A stretch of DNA of 64,000 nucleotides, taken from Flaviflagellibacter deserti (GTDB lineage Bacteria; Pseudomonadota; Alphaproteobacteria; Rhizobiales; Methylopilaceae). The DNA lies in the NCBI RefSeq assembly GCF_042652085.1, contig NZ_JBHSJF010000006.1:1612001-1676000 (forward strand), written 5' to 3'. A model generated the notes under the pieces. It made no database searches, was not told the DNA's origin, and saw only the letters and a list, made by a program, of their open reading frames with translations. Below are positions 8,143 to 16,074 of this stretch, in pieces. Position numbers and translations under genes: made by a program. Every line of letters begins with the position of its first letter. Within the stretch, counting starts at the first letter, position 1.

Positions 8143-9246
8143 TCAGGTGACGATCTCGATGTGGTTGTCCCACATATATCGATCCAGATCGCTGCCGCCG
8201 ACGCGGGCCAGATCGTGCGTTTCGGCACGGGCGATCTTCACGCCGGCATTACCCGAGGAGACGATGAAAGTCCCCGCTTCCGGCGCCGCCGCGACACCGC
8301 AGACGTCCGGCATGGGTGCGAGGCCGAGATAGCGGCCGGTCGAGCGATCCCAGAATGCCGCCATGCCACCGCGCGGGCTCGTCGCCGCGATCAGCCGCTC
8401 CGAACCGTCGAGACAGATTGCGCCGAGATAATTGTTGAGCCGGTAGAGATCCTCGTCCGGCATTCCCAGCATGCGGGTCCTGCCATCCTTCGAGACCAGG
8501 CCGACCAAAGGCGGCGCCTCTTCCGGATCGCCCTCGTACTGGCAGGCGAACGCCGCCTCGCCGTCCGAGGCGACCGCGAGATGCCGTACGGACAAGCCCG
8601 TCAGGTCCGACCCGAAATCAACCTTATACCTCGCCTCGCCGGAACGCGGATCGACCAGCGCGAGGCTCGGCTCCATGCGGTGCTTGTTCAGGATCTCGCG
8701 CCCGGATGCGGGGTCCGTACGTGCGCCACCATTGGCGACGAGCAGAAGCTCCTTGCCCGGCATGAAGGCGACGTCATGCGGGCCGATGCCATGCGTCGGC
8801 TGCTCGCCGATGCGGCGATAGTTTGCCGCCGTATCATAGACGCCGAGCACGCCTTGCCCGGTCTCCAGATTGTTCTCGGTCGCGTAGAGAAGCGTCCCGT
8901 CGCCGGAATAGGTGCCGTGGCCGTAGAAATGACGGCCTTCGGGGCTTCGGACAACCACTTTCACGGCGCCGTTGCGGCGGTCGATCACCGCCATCCAGTC
9001 GCCCGGTCGCCTAGCGAAGACGACAAGGTCCGGGCTCGCCGGGCTCAATGCGATATCATGGCCGCGATCGGGCAGCTGCGTCTTGAACAGGGTGCCGCCG
9101 TCGGCGGTGAACACTGCGAGGTTCGAGACGCCGGCCGCGTCGTTGCAGGCCGATACGTACAGCCGCTCGCGGGCAAAGGCCGGCATGCCGCCGGCGACGA
9201 ACGAACTCGCCAGCGCCAGCATGAAGGAGCGGCGGTCGATCTGCAT
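8143..9246 (-). CDS. DUF1513 family periplasmic protein, Tat-exported
   Basis: 367 aa. The N-terminus MQIDRRSFMLALASSF...AFA is a twin-arginine-type signal peptide. The body looks like a beta-propeller, with repeated short segments such as GHDIALSP, GTYSGDGTLLYATEN, GIGPHDVAFMPG and HLAVASDGEAAFACQYEG. DUF1513 proteins usually sit next to imelysin and di-haem genes, exactly as here, where it is the last gene of that operon, 2 bp after the imelysin-like gene. A role in periplasmic iron handling is inferred from context only. Confidence 0.87.
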   Translation of the reverse strand: MQIDRRSFMLALASSFVAGGMPAFARERLYVSACNDAAGVSNLAVFTADGGTLFKTQLPDRGHDIALSPASPDLVVFARRPGDWMAVIDRRNGAVKVVVRSPEGRHFYGHGTYSGDGTLLYATENNLETGQGVLGVYDTAANYRRIGEQPTHGIGPHDVAFMPGKELLLVANGGARTDPASGREILNKHRMEPSLALVDPRSGEARYKVDFGSDLTGLSVRHLAVASDGEAAFACQYEGDPEEAPPLVGLVSKDGRTRMLGMPDEDLYRLNNYLGAICLDGSERLIAATSPRGGMAAFWDRSTGRYLGLAPMPDVCGVAAAPEAGTFIVSSGNAGVKIARAETHDLARVGGSDLDRYMWDNHIEIVT

Positions 9247-9248
9247 CG

Positions 9249-10298
9249 TCAGTCTCCGTCGAGGCTGTTGAAGCCAACCACGATGCCGAGTGCCGCCGGC
9301 ACATAGGCGGTCGTCAGGTCCCGCGCGCCGCGCACCGCATTGCGCAGGAGAAGCAGTTTCGAGCGCTGCGAACCGTCCTTGATCATGTCCGGCAGCGGCG
9401 CCGGCAGGGATTCCGCAAGGCTCTGCGCCGTTTCTGTGGCGCCCACCGTGTTGATGCCCGGCCCGCCACTGCCAAGGATCATGTAGCTCAGGTCAGCCGC
9501 CGATTTGAGATTGGTCGCGATCGTCGCGTTCGAAAGCCCGCTCCGCCACCATTGGGCCGCTTGCGGCTTGGCCTCTCCCGAAGTCGTGCCGACTGGCACA
9601 TCGAGTTTCTGGTCGCCGACGACCTGGAACAGCATCAGGAGGTCCGTCCCAAAGCGCGTTACCGCTTCGCGCGCCGGGCCCTCGTCGCCGGTCTTGAGCT
9701 TCTGGATCAGCGGTTTCCAATCCGTCAGCACGTCCTTGGAGACGCGCGTGAGATTGAACGAGATCGCTTGCCCCGCCGCGCAGCGCCGCTTGGCCCCGAG
9801 ATCGCCCGCTTTCAGCGCCGCCGCCGCTCCCTCGTCGTAGAGCAACCGCTCGAGCGCGCTCATGCCCTGCACCGCAACGCTGCGGTCGTACATCGAATCT
9901 TCCGTCAGTGCATCATTGCTTGAGAGAAGCCGCGCAAGGCCACGCGCCACATCGTTTTTCCGCTCCGGCCAATACGCGATCCGCTCGTACCGGAAATCCT
10001 CGGAGATCGGCCCGTAGCGAACGAGTTCGACCGCTGCCCACGCCTCCGCCGCCTCACGGAACTGCACACCAAGCTGCTCGAAACCCCGGTCGTCCGGCTT
10101 GCCGCAATAGGTCTTCCAGGCCTCGTTCTGTGTCAGGAAGCGCGCTGCCAGCGCCTCGTAGCGCGGCACGACGAACTGCTCGGCGATTCTCACCGCCTCG
10201 GCTTTGAAGTCAGGGTTCTGGTTGACCGGCACGTATTCTTGCGCGGCCGCGGGAAGCACCAAGAAAAGAATGAGGGCGGCAGACAGGAAACGCAGCAT
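9249..10298 (-). CDS. Imelysin family protein (second, shorter copy)
   Basis: 349 aa with a signal peptide (LRFLSAALILFLVLPAAAQ). It resembles imelysin/EfeO-like proteins: an all-helical body with RYERIAYWPERKNDV, GMSALERLLYDEG (the position of the GxHxxE-type motif in the family) and a C-terminal GINTVGATETAQS stretch. ATG 10298 overlaps the stop of the di-haem gene as ATGA; a GTG one codon upstream is also possible. Imelysins bind iron or other ligands in the periplasm or on the cell surface. The family's metal-binding His is replaced by Ser (GMSALE against GYHAIE in the first copy), so it may differ in binding. Confidence 0.82.
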   Translation of the reverse strand: MLRFLSAALILFLVLPAAAQEYVPVNQNPDFKAEAVRIAEQFVVPRYEALAARFLTQNEAWKTYCGKPDDRGFEQLGVQFREAAEAWAAVELVRYGPISEDFRYERIAYWPERKNDVARGLARLLSSNDALTEDSMYDRSVAVQGMSALERLLYDEGAAAALKAGDLGAKRRCAAGQAISFNLTRVSKDVLTDWKPLIQKLKTGDEGPAREAVTRFGTDLLMLFQVVGDQKLDVPVGTTSGEAKPQAAQWWRSGLSNATIATNLKSAADLSYMILGSGGPGINTVGATETAQSLAESLPAPLPDMIKDGSQRSKLLLLRNAVRGARDLTTAYVPAALGIVVGFNSLDGD

Positions 10299-11482
10299 CA
10301 CAGACCCTCGACGTAAGCGAGCAACCGATTGCGGTCCTCGTCATTCAGCGCGTCGAACCTGGCCAGCGCTCCCGCGGCCTCGCCGCCATGCAGCGCAACC
10401 GCATCGGCCACAGTCGCCGCCCGCCCGTCATGCAGCAAACCGGCATGTGCCGCCAGCGCCCGAGATACCCCCCATAGCGGCGCGGTCCGCCATTCCGTCG
10501 CCGCCACGCCCGGTTCAGTCGCACCGCCGTCGAGGCCGGCGCCAAGATCGTGCAGCAGGAGGTCGGTGAAGGCGCGCGCCTGGCCTTTCGCCGTCGGCAT
10601 CGACGGCACGTGGCAGGAAGCGCAGCCCGTCGCCGCGAACAGCCGCTCTCCTTCGGGATCGGCAACGGGCGCCGGGGGTGGTGGAACGTTGGCAAGGTAA
10701 TCGGCGAGCATCGCGACGAGATCATGCCGGATTTCGGGCTGTCCCGCCTCCGAGCCATTCGGAGCATTCCGGCAGGCTTTCTGCGGGCAGTCGCCCTCGA
10801 CCTTCGGCATCCCGTCGGTCGATAGGCCGATATCCATCGAGAACGCCGTCTCGATCTGATGTGTTAGCGTTGCCCCCGACGCCTTGAGCCCGAAACGGCC
10901 GACATGCTGTTTGCCGTCCGGGCCGACGATCCAGTTCACCCGGCCGGAAATCCCGTCGCCGTTCCTGTCGTCCGGATCGGCCAGCGCGACGATGGCCTCG
11001 TCGGGAACCTCCGCCAGCAAGCCCAGCCCTCGCAAAGCCGGCGCCGCGCGGACTCCGATCCGCGTGTCCTTGCCGAACGGACCATAGGCAAGATCCTTCG
11101 CCTCGGCCCCAGCCGGCGTCATCACCGCCCGGCCCTCCGGCTTGATCCCGGAGACCGCCGAGGTCTGCAACTGCCCCCCATAGCCGGGATCGAACCGTCC
11201 GGCGGCATCGCTCAGCTTCAGCACCATGCCGTCGTGGACGAACCGCCCGTCCGGCCCGACGTCCGAACCCGCCCTGCCGAGACTCTGATGGCAGAACACG
11301 CAGGCCCGCGCGTTGAAGACCGGGCCAAGCCCGTCATTGGCTTTCGTCGACGATGGCGCGGCGACCCAGGCGCGGTCGAACAGCGCCTTGCCGATGGCGC
11401 GGCCGAGCCGCGCGTCGCTTGCGACGGCGCCGCAGGCGCTCGTCACTACGAGACCGGCCGTGAGGGCAAGCCAGGCACGCAT
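10298..11482 (-). CDS. Di-haem oxidoreductase (DHO/DUF1111) family protein
   Basis: 394 aa. The start ATG 11482 overlaps the multicopper oxidase stop as ATGA; a much longer frame extending to 12499 is out of frame with the oxidase and is a shadow. A signal peptide (MRAWLALTAGLVVTSACGAVA) is followed by two c-type haem sites, CVFCH near residue 50 and CASCH near residue 300, plus AYGPFGKDTRIGVRAAPALRGLGLLAEVPD, typical of the putative di-haem peroxidase/thiol oxidoreductase family that accompanies imelysins. It probably carries electrons in the periplasm. The redox partner is not identifiable, though the adjacent multicopper oxidase is the natural candidate. Confidence 0.88.
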   Translation of the reverse strand: MRAWLALTAGLVVTSACGAVASDARLGRAIGKALFDRAWVAAPSSTKANDGLGPVFNARACVFCHQSLGRAGSDVGPDGRFVHDGMVLKLSDAAGRFDPGYGGQLQTSAVSGIKPEGRAVMTPAGAEAKDLAYGPFGKDTRIGVRAAPALRGLGLLAEVPDEAIVALADPDDRNGDGISGRVNWIVGPDGKQHVGRFGLKASGATLTHQIETAFSMDIGLSTDGMPKVEGDCPQKACRNAPNGSEAGQPEIRHDLVAMLADYLANVPPPPAPVADPEGERLFAATGCASCHVPSMPTAKGQARAFTDLLLHDLGAGLDGGATEPGVAATEWRTAPLWGVSRALAAHAGLLHDGRAATVADAVALHGGEAAGALARFDALNDEDRNRLLAYVEGL

Positions 11483-12942
11483 CAGGCGATCCTCAACCAG
11501 CCCATCATGCCGTTCTCCTGATGCTCCAGGATATGGCAGTGGAACATCCAGTTCCCCTCGGCCGCGACGAACGCGATCTCGATGCGCTCCTTCGGCTGGA
11601 CAACGACGGTGTCCGCCAGAAAGCGCGGCAGTTTCTGTCGCGAGGCCGAAAGCACCTCGAACGTATGCCCGTGCAGATGGATCGGGTGCGGATGCGGCGT
11701 CGCGTTCATCAGTTCGAACACGTAGTTCCTGCCGGGTGTAAGCTCCGCCAGCGGCGGCGGCAGATTGCGATGATCGCCGGTCGGCCATTGCTGCTTGTTG
11801 ATCGCCCACATGCCGCGACTGCCGACACAGAGGCTGTCGAGCAATTCCTTCGCCAGCGGATCGTCCGGCGAGAAATTCTGGGCGATCGAGGCGGCAGCCC
11901 CGCTCGCGGCGCTGAACTGGAATTTTACATGTTCCGCTGCCTCGGGCTCGGCACGCGGCACATGCGGCGCGTAGAGCGAATGAGCGACCAGCGGACGCTC
12001 CGGCAGGTCCTCGCCGGTCGCGCTGAAGGTCGCGAGCGGCCAGGGAGTGGCCGAGAAATAGTCGAGCACACGGAAGACGCTGCCCGACTTCGGGACGCGG
12101 ATGTGGAGGTCGACCCGCATCGCCGCGCCGAGACGCCACGTGTGCAGCGGGATCGGCTCGATGGCGTTGCCGTCGGTCGCGATCACGAAGCCGTCCGCGC
12201 CGTCGAGACCGACATCGACCATGCGTGTAGGATCGAGATTGAAGATGCGAACGCGGATGTCGGCGCCGGCCGGCACGTCGGCATTGTATGCGGCCGAGCC
12301 GTTGACCGTACGAACCGTCCCGAACGTCCCTGCCCTGCCGGCGCCCTCGGTGGTGAAGAAGGGCAGCCACTCCCCCTCGGGCGACAGTCGCCAGTCCTTC
12401 ATCGCCAGCGTGTGCTCGGCGTCGAACGGTTCCAGTTCGTCGCCTTCGACGATCAGCAGGCCCGCGAGGCCATGCCCGATCTGGCTGACGCCGTTGCAAT
12501 GCGAATGGAAGAAGAAGGTGCCGGTGTCGGGCGGGGTGAATTCGTAGGTGAAGCTCTCACCCGGCTCGACCGGCGGCTGGGTGATGTACTGCACCCCGTC
12601 CATCGCATTCGGCAGGCGGATGCCGTGCCAGTGGATCGACGTGTGTTCGGGAAGTTTGTTCTGGAGCTTCGCCCGAATCTTATCGCCGAGCTTCACACGA
12701 AAAGTCGGGAACAACTCGTCGTTGTAGAGCCAGAACGGAGCGTCGACTGCGGCCCCCGCGATACTTTTGCCGCTTTGGACCGCCGCGACGAGATCGATTT
12801 CGTGCAGTACGCCGGCCGGCACCACAGGCGCCGGCGGCAATGTCGAACCCGCAGCCGCGGCACGCACTCCCGGAAGGTGGGAGATGGTGGCGAAAGCCGC
12901 CGCCCCTCCCACGCCGCCGAGCAATGCGCGCCGCGTCAGCAT
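11482..12942 (-). CDS. Multicopper oxidase, Tat-exported
   Basis: 486 aa from ATG 12942 (MLTRRALLGGVGGAAAF, a Tat signal), four bases after the upstream imelysin stop. All four copper-binding segments of a three-domain multicopper oxidase are present: HWHG, FFHSHC, HPIHLHGH and MFHCHILEHQENGM, the last supplying the type 1 copper Cys and axial Met. It would oxidise substrates such as Fe(II) or Cu(I) with oxygen in the periplasm. Between imelysin and di-haem genes, a ferroxidase role is the leading inference. A CueO-type copper detoxification role is the alternative, but no Met-rich insertion was noticed. Confidence 0.92.
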   Translation of the reverse strand: MLTRRALLGGVGGAAAFATISHLPGVRAAAAGSTLPPAPVVPAGVLHEIDLVAAVQSGKSIAGAAVDAPFWLYNDELFPTFRVKLGDKIRAKLQNKLPEHTSIHWHGIRLPNAMDGVQYITQPPVEPGESFTYEFTPPDTGTFFFHSHCNGVSQIGHGLAGLLIVEGDELEPFDAEHTLAMKDWRLSPEGEWLPFFTTEGAGRAGTFGTVRTVNGSAAYNADVPAGADIRVRIFNLDPTRMVDVGLDGADGFVIATDGNAIEPIPLHTWRLGAAMRVDLHIRVPKSGSVFRVLDYFSATPWPLATFSATGEDLPERPLVAHSLYAPHVPRAEPEAAEHVKFQFSAASGAAASIAQNFSPDDPLAKELLDSLCVGSRGMWAINKQQWPTGDHRNLPPPLAELTPGRNYVFELMNATPHPHPIHLHGHTFEVLSASRQKLPRFLADTVVVQPKERIEIAFVAAEGNWMFHCHILEHQENGMMGWLRIA

Positions 12943-12946
12943 TGGA

Positions 12947-14215
12947 TCACTGGACGGCCGACGGATTGTCCAGGCTGTCCGAACCTTCAACGGTGATCTC
13001 GAGGCCGAGCTTGGCGACCAGCGCCTCGATCGCACGGGCCTGGCCGACGAGACCGTCGACGGCCGCCTGCACCATCTTGTTGCCCTGCTTGTTACCTTCG
13101 CCGATCATCTGGTCGTAGGCTTCCTTGCCGCTGTCGGCGCGCTTCTTGATCGCGTCGAGAGCCGCTTCCGCCTTCTTCATCGCGGCGTCGACGGCCTTGG
13201 CTTCCTTCGGGGCCTTCTCGGCGGCATAGGCCGCGAGGCTCGCACCCTTGGTCACCTTGCCGTCGGTGCCTTTGTACTCGCCCTTGTAGATCGCGATCAT
13301 GCCCACTTGGTCATAGTAGTGCGAGTTGTGGGTGTTGTCGGAGAAGCAGTCATGCTCCTCCTCTGGATCGTGCAGGATGAGGCCGAGCTTGATGCGCTCG
13401 CCGGCGAGCTCGCCGTAGGAGAGCGAGCCCAGGCCGGTCAGGATCGTGGCGAGGCCGGCCTTTTCGTCCTTGCCCGTCACGTCCTTGCGGGCAGCGCCGT
13501 CGGCGCCCCAATTGCCCGCCATCTCGGTCAGGTCGTCGACCAGAAGATCGGTCGCGGCCTTCAGGTAGTCGCGACGGCGGTCGCAATTGTCATTGGTGCA
13601 GGCCGATGTGTCGTAGTCGGTCGCCTTGCGCTCGCCCGAGCCCTTCTCGGTGCCGTGCAGGTCCTGGCCCCACAGCAGAAACTCGATGGCGTGGTAGCCG
13701 ATCGCGACGTTCGACTCGATGCCGCCGGCTTCCTGCAGCTTCAGCAGCAGTTCCTTGTTGATCGTCGAGGCGTCGATCTCGTCCTTGCCGATGCGGATCG
13801 TCTTGTTGGCGATCACGTTGGCGGTATAGGCCGGGTTCTCGTCCGAGGTCTCGCCGTAGGAGCCCTTGTCGACATAGTCGATCAGGCCTTCGTCGAGCGG
13901 CCAGGCGTTCACCTTGCCTTCCCATTCGTCGACGATGGCATTGCCGAAGCGGTAGCCCTCGCTCTGCTGGTAGGGAACGCGCGCCGCCTTCCAGGCGGTA
14001 CGAGCGGCCTTCAACGTGTCCGCGTTCGGCTTGGCGAGGAAGGCATCGATGGCGGTCTGCAGATCCTTCGCCTTGGCGAGACTGTCCGAATAGATCGCTT
14101 CGGCGACATTGGCGTAGTTGGTCATGATGTCGGCCGGCTTCGTCGCGGCGAAGCTCGGACCAGCAATGGCCAGCGACAGCGCGGCGGCCGAGATCATGGT
14201 GCGGAGCGAAATCAT
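12947..14215 (-). CDS. Imelysin family iron-regulated protein (IrpA-like)
   Basis: 422 aa from ATG 14215, with AGGAG eight bases upstream; an in-frame start at 14263 lacks this. A signal peptide (MISLRTMISAAALSLAIAGPSFA) precedes the imelysin domain with the hallmark GYHAIEFLLWGQD near residue 140 and a second conserved region HDCFSDNTHNSHYYD. IrpA-type imelysins are periplasmic or outer-membrane proteins tied to iron acquisition. It is the first gene of a leftward operon (imelysin, multicopper oxidase, di-haem protein, imelysin, DUF1513), with the AT-rich region upstream likely carrying its promoter. Confidence 0.92.
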   Translation of the reverse strand: MISLRTMISAAALSLAIAGPSFAATKPADIMTNYANVAEAIYSDSLAKAKDLQTAIDAFLAKPNADTLKAARTAWKAARVPYQQSEGYRFGNAIVDEWEGKVNAWPLDEGLIDYVDKGSYGETSDENPAYTANVIANKTIRIGKDEIDASTINKELLLKLQEAGGIESNVAIGYHAIEFLLWGQDLHGTEKGSGERKATDYDTSACTNDNCDRRRDYLKAATDLLVDDLTEMAGNWGADGAARKDVTGKDEKAGLATILTGLGSLSYGELAGERIKLGLILHDPEEEHDCFSDNTHNSHYYDQVGMIAIYKGEYKGTDGKVTKGASLAAYAAEKAPKEAKAVDAAMKKAEAALDAIKKRADSGKEAYDQMIGEGNKQGNKMVQAAVDGLVGQARAIEALVAKLGLEITVEGSDSLDNPSAVQ

Positions 14216-14339
14216 CGTTTTCTCCTGTCGCCGCCGGAGCGGCTGGGCGGAATCGTGGGCCAAAGGGGGCGGCGCGGCGCCCGCCTCTGGACAGACACGG
14301 CAAAGCCCATCCGGACAGGACTGTCAATGAAATGATCTT

Positions 14340-14540
14340 TGATTTTATTTAGAATAACTCGAATGTAGAGAGTACTTCAAGTAAATATAACATGTATCTT
14401 CGCATTATACTAAAGACTATACAATCGCTATATGCAGAGCCACATGCCGTCATAAACTACGCAAAAAGGCGTAGATGGACAGTCTGACGCACATGAAACT
14501 GCCTAAAAATATAGCAAATCGCGACAAGAGGCTTAATTTT
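14340..14540. promoter_or_regulatory. AT-rich control region between the iron operon and urt operon
   Basis: The 490 bp between imelysin and urtA contain no convincing gene. The block 14340-14540 is strikingly AT-rich compared with its surroundings (runs such as TTTGATTTTATTTAGAATAA). It must hold the promoter of the leftward iron operon and probably activator sites for the rightward sigma-54 promoter. A TTTAGAA half-site resembling the Irr element is present, but its partner is too degenerate to call. Confidence 0.5.
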
Positions 14541-14637
14541 GTGCGAAAGCGCAGGCCGTCGCGGGCGGGTCACGCGACCCGAGCAAACTCATTGAATGAA
14601 CACGGCTTTCCTTGATCGCCTAGCGTGCAGAAAACGC

Positions 14638-14653
14638 TGGCACGCGCTTTGCT
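14638..14653 (+). promoter_or_regulatory. Sigma-54 (RpoN) promoter of the urea operon
   Basis: TGGCACG-N4-TTGCT matches the -24/-12 consensus exactly, preceded by the preferred pyrimidine. Transcription would begin near 14665. This rules out the upstream in-frame ATG at 14625 as the urtA start and supports ATG 14706. Nitrogen control through NtrC is the expected mode for urea uptake, but I found no clear NtrC site. Confidence 0.8.
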
Positions 14654-14705
14654 GACCGTTCTCCGGGGGCTGCTGGCAGCCGAACCCAGAATACGGAGAG
14701 GCGTG

Positions 14706-16007
14706 ATGCAAAAACTATTCGGAACCCTGGCGAAGACGGCGAGCACACTCGCCGCGGCGGCCATGGTCGCGGGCGGGCTCAATGCTGCGGCCGCGGCGGA
14801 GGACACGATCAAGGTGGGCGTGCTGCATTCGCTGTCGGGCACGATGGCCATCAGCGAGACGACGCTGAAGGACACGATGCTCTTCCTCATCGACGAGCAG
14901 AACAAGAAGGGCGGCGTTCTCGGCAAGAAACTCGAAGCCGTCGTCGTCGACCCCGCTTCCAACTGGCCGCTCTTCGCCGAAAAGGCCAAGGAGCTGATCG
15001 CCCAGGACAAGGTTTCGGTCGTGTTCGGCTGCTGGACCTCGGTCTCCCGCAAATCCGTGCTCCCGGTCTTCAAGGAGCTGAATTCCATCCTCTTCTACCC
15101 CGTCCAGTACGAGGGTGAGGAGAGCGAGCGCAATGTCTTCTACACCGGCGCCGCTCCGAACCAGCAGGCCATCCCGGCGGTCGACTACCTGATGAAGGAA
15201 GAAGGCGTGAAGCGCTGGGTGCTCGCCGGCACCGACTACGTTTATCCGCGCACGACCAACAAGATCCTGGAGGCCTACCTCAAGGCCAAGGGCGTCGCCG
15301 CCGACGACATCATGATCAACTACACGCCGTTCGGTCACTCCGACTGGCAGACGATCGTCTCGGACATCAAGAAGTTCGGCTCGGCCGGCAAGAAGACCGC
15401 CGTGGTCTCCACCATCAACGGCGACGCCAACGTCCCGTTCTATAAGGAACTCGGCAACCAGGGCGTCAAGGCGACCGACATCCCGGTCGTGGCGTTCTCG
15501 GTCGGTGAGGAAGAACTCGCCGGCATCGACACCAAGCCGCTCGTCGGCCATCTCGCCGCCTGGAATTACTTCCAGTCGATCGACACGCCGGAGAACAAGG
15601 CCTTCATCGAGAAGTGGCAGGCCTACACCAAGAATCCGAAGCGCGTGACCAACGACCCGATGGAAGCCCACGTCATTGGCTTTGCCATGTGGGTGAAGGC
15701 GGTCGAGAAGGCCGGCACCATCGATCCGGACAAGGTCATCGACGCGCTGCCGGGCACCGAGGCGCCGAATCTCACGGGCGGCACCTCCGTCATGCTTTCG
15801 AACCACCATATCACCAAGCCGGTCTTCATCGGCGAAGTGAACGAAACCGGCCAGTTCGACGTCGTGTGGAAGACCGACGGCCTCGTCCCGGGCGATGCGT
15901 GGTCCGATTTCCTCGATGGTTCGAAGGACCTCGATTCCGACTGGGTCAAGCTCAAGTGCGGAAACTACAACACCAAGACCAAGAAGTGCGGTGGTCAGGC
16001 CTCTTAA
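14706..16007 (+). CDS. urtA: Urea ABC transporter, substrate-binding protein
   Basis: 433 aa from ATG 14706, with GGAGAGG just upstream and after the predicted transcription start. A signal peptide with Ala-rich cleavage (LAAAAMVAGGLNAAAAAE) precedes a type I periplasmic-binding fold beginning DTIKVGVLHSLSGTMAIS, the standard UrtA opening, with VVFGCWTSVSRKSVLPVFKE and FFGHSDW-like TPFGHSDWQTIVSDIKKF. It captures urea in the periplasm for UrtBCDE. It is the first gene of the operon and is followed by a hairpin that may make it more abundant than the membrane parts. Confidence 0.96.
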   Translation: MQKLFGTLAKTASTLAAAAMVAGGLNAAAAAEDTIKVGVLHSLSGTMAISETTLKDTMLFLIDEQNKKGGVLGKKLEAVVVDPASNWPLFAEKAKELIAQDKVSVVFGCWTSVSRKSVLPVFKELNSILFYPVQYEGEESERNVFYTGAAPNQQAIPAVDYLMKEEGVKRWVLAGTDYVYPRTTNKILEAYLKAKGVAADDIMINYTPFGHSDWQTIVSDIKKFGSAGKKTAVVSTINGDANVPFYKELGNQGVKATDIPVVAFSVGEEELAGIDTKPLVGHLAAWNYFQSIDTPENKAFIEKWQAYTKNPKRVTNDPMEAHVIGFAMWVKAVEKAGTIDPDKVIDALPGTEAPNLTGGTSVMLSNHHITKPVFIGEVNETGQFDVVWKTDGLVPGDAWSDFLDGSKDLDSDWVKLKCGNYNTKTKKCGGQAS

Positions 16008-16035
16008 TTCTCCCAGGCTGAACTGACCCCAGGCC

Positions 16036-16064
16036 GGGAGGCGGCGTGCGGCCGCCTCCCGCTT
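16036..16064 (+). terminator. Intra-operon hairpin with short T run after urtA
   Basis: A 10-bp perfect stem GGGAGGCGGC / GCCGCCTCCC (16036-16045, 16051-16060) with a 5-nt loop is followed by GCTTTTC. It lies between urtA and urtB and probably acts as a partial terminator and 3' stabiliser of urtA mRNA. Confidence 0.7.
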
Positions 16065-16074
16065 TTCACTCCAG

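Noticed and set aside
10298..12499. A 733-residue open frame joining the di-haem protein to sequence over the multicopper oxidase.
   Set aside because: The added part is antisense-free but out of frame with a clear multicopper oxidase and has no domain. The real start with signal peptide is ATG 11482.
14351..14370. TTTAGAA half-site as an Irr iron control element.
   Set aside because: The second half does not match; kept only as a remark.
14542..14553. TGCGAAAGCGCA dyad upstream of the sigma-54 promoter as an NtrC site.
   Set aside because: The distance between half-sites is too short compared with the TGCACC-N5-GGTGCA arrangement.
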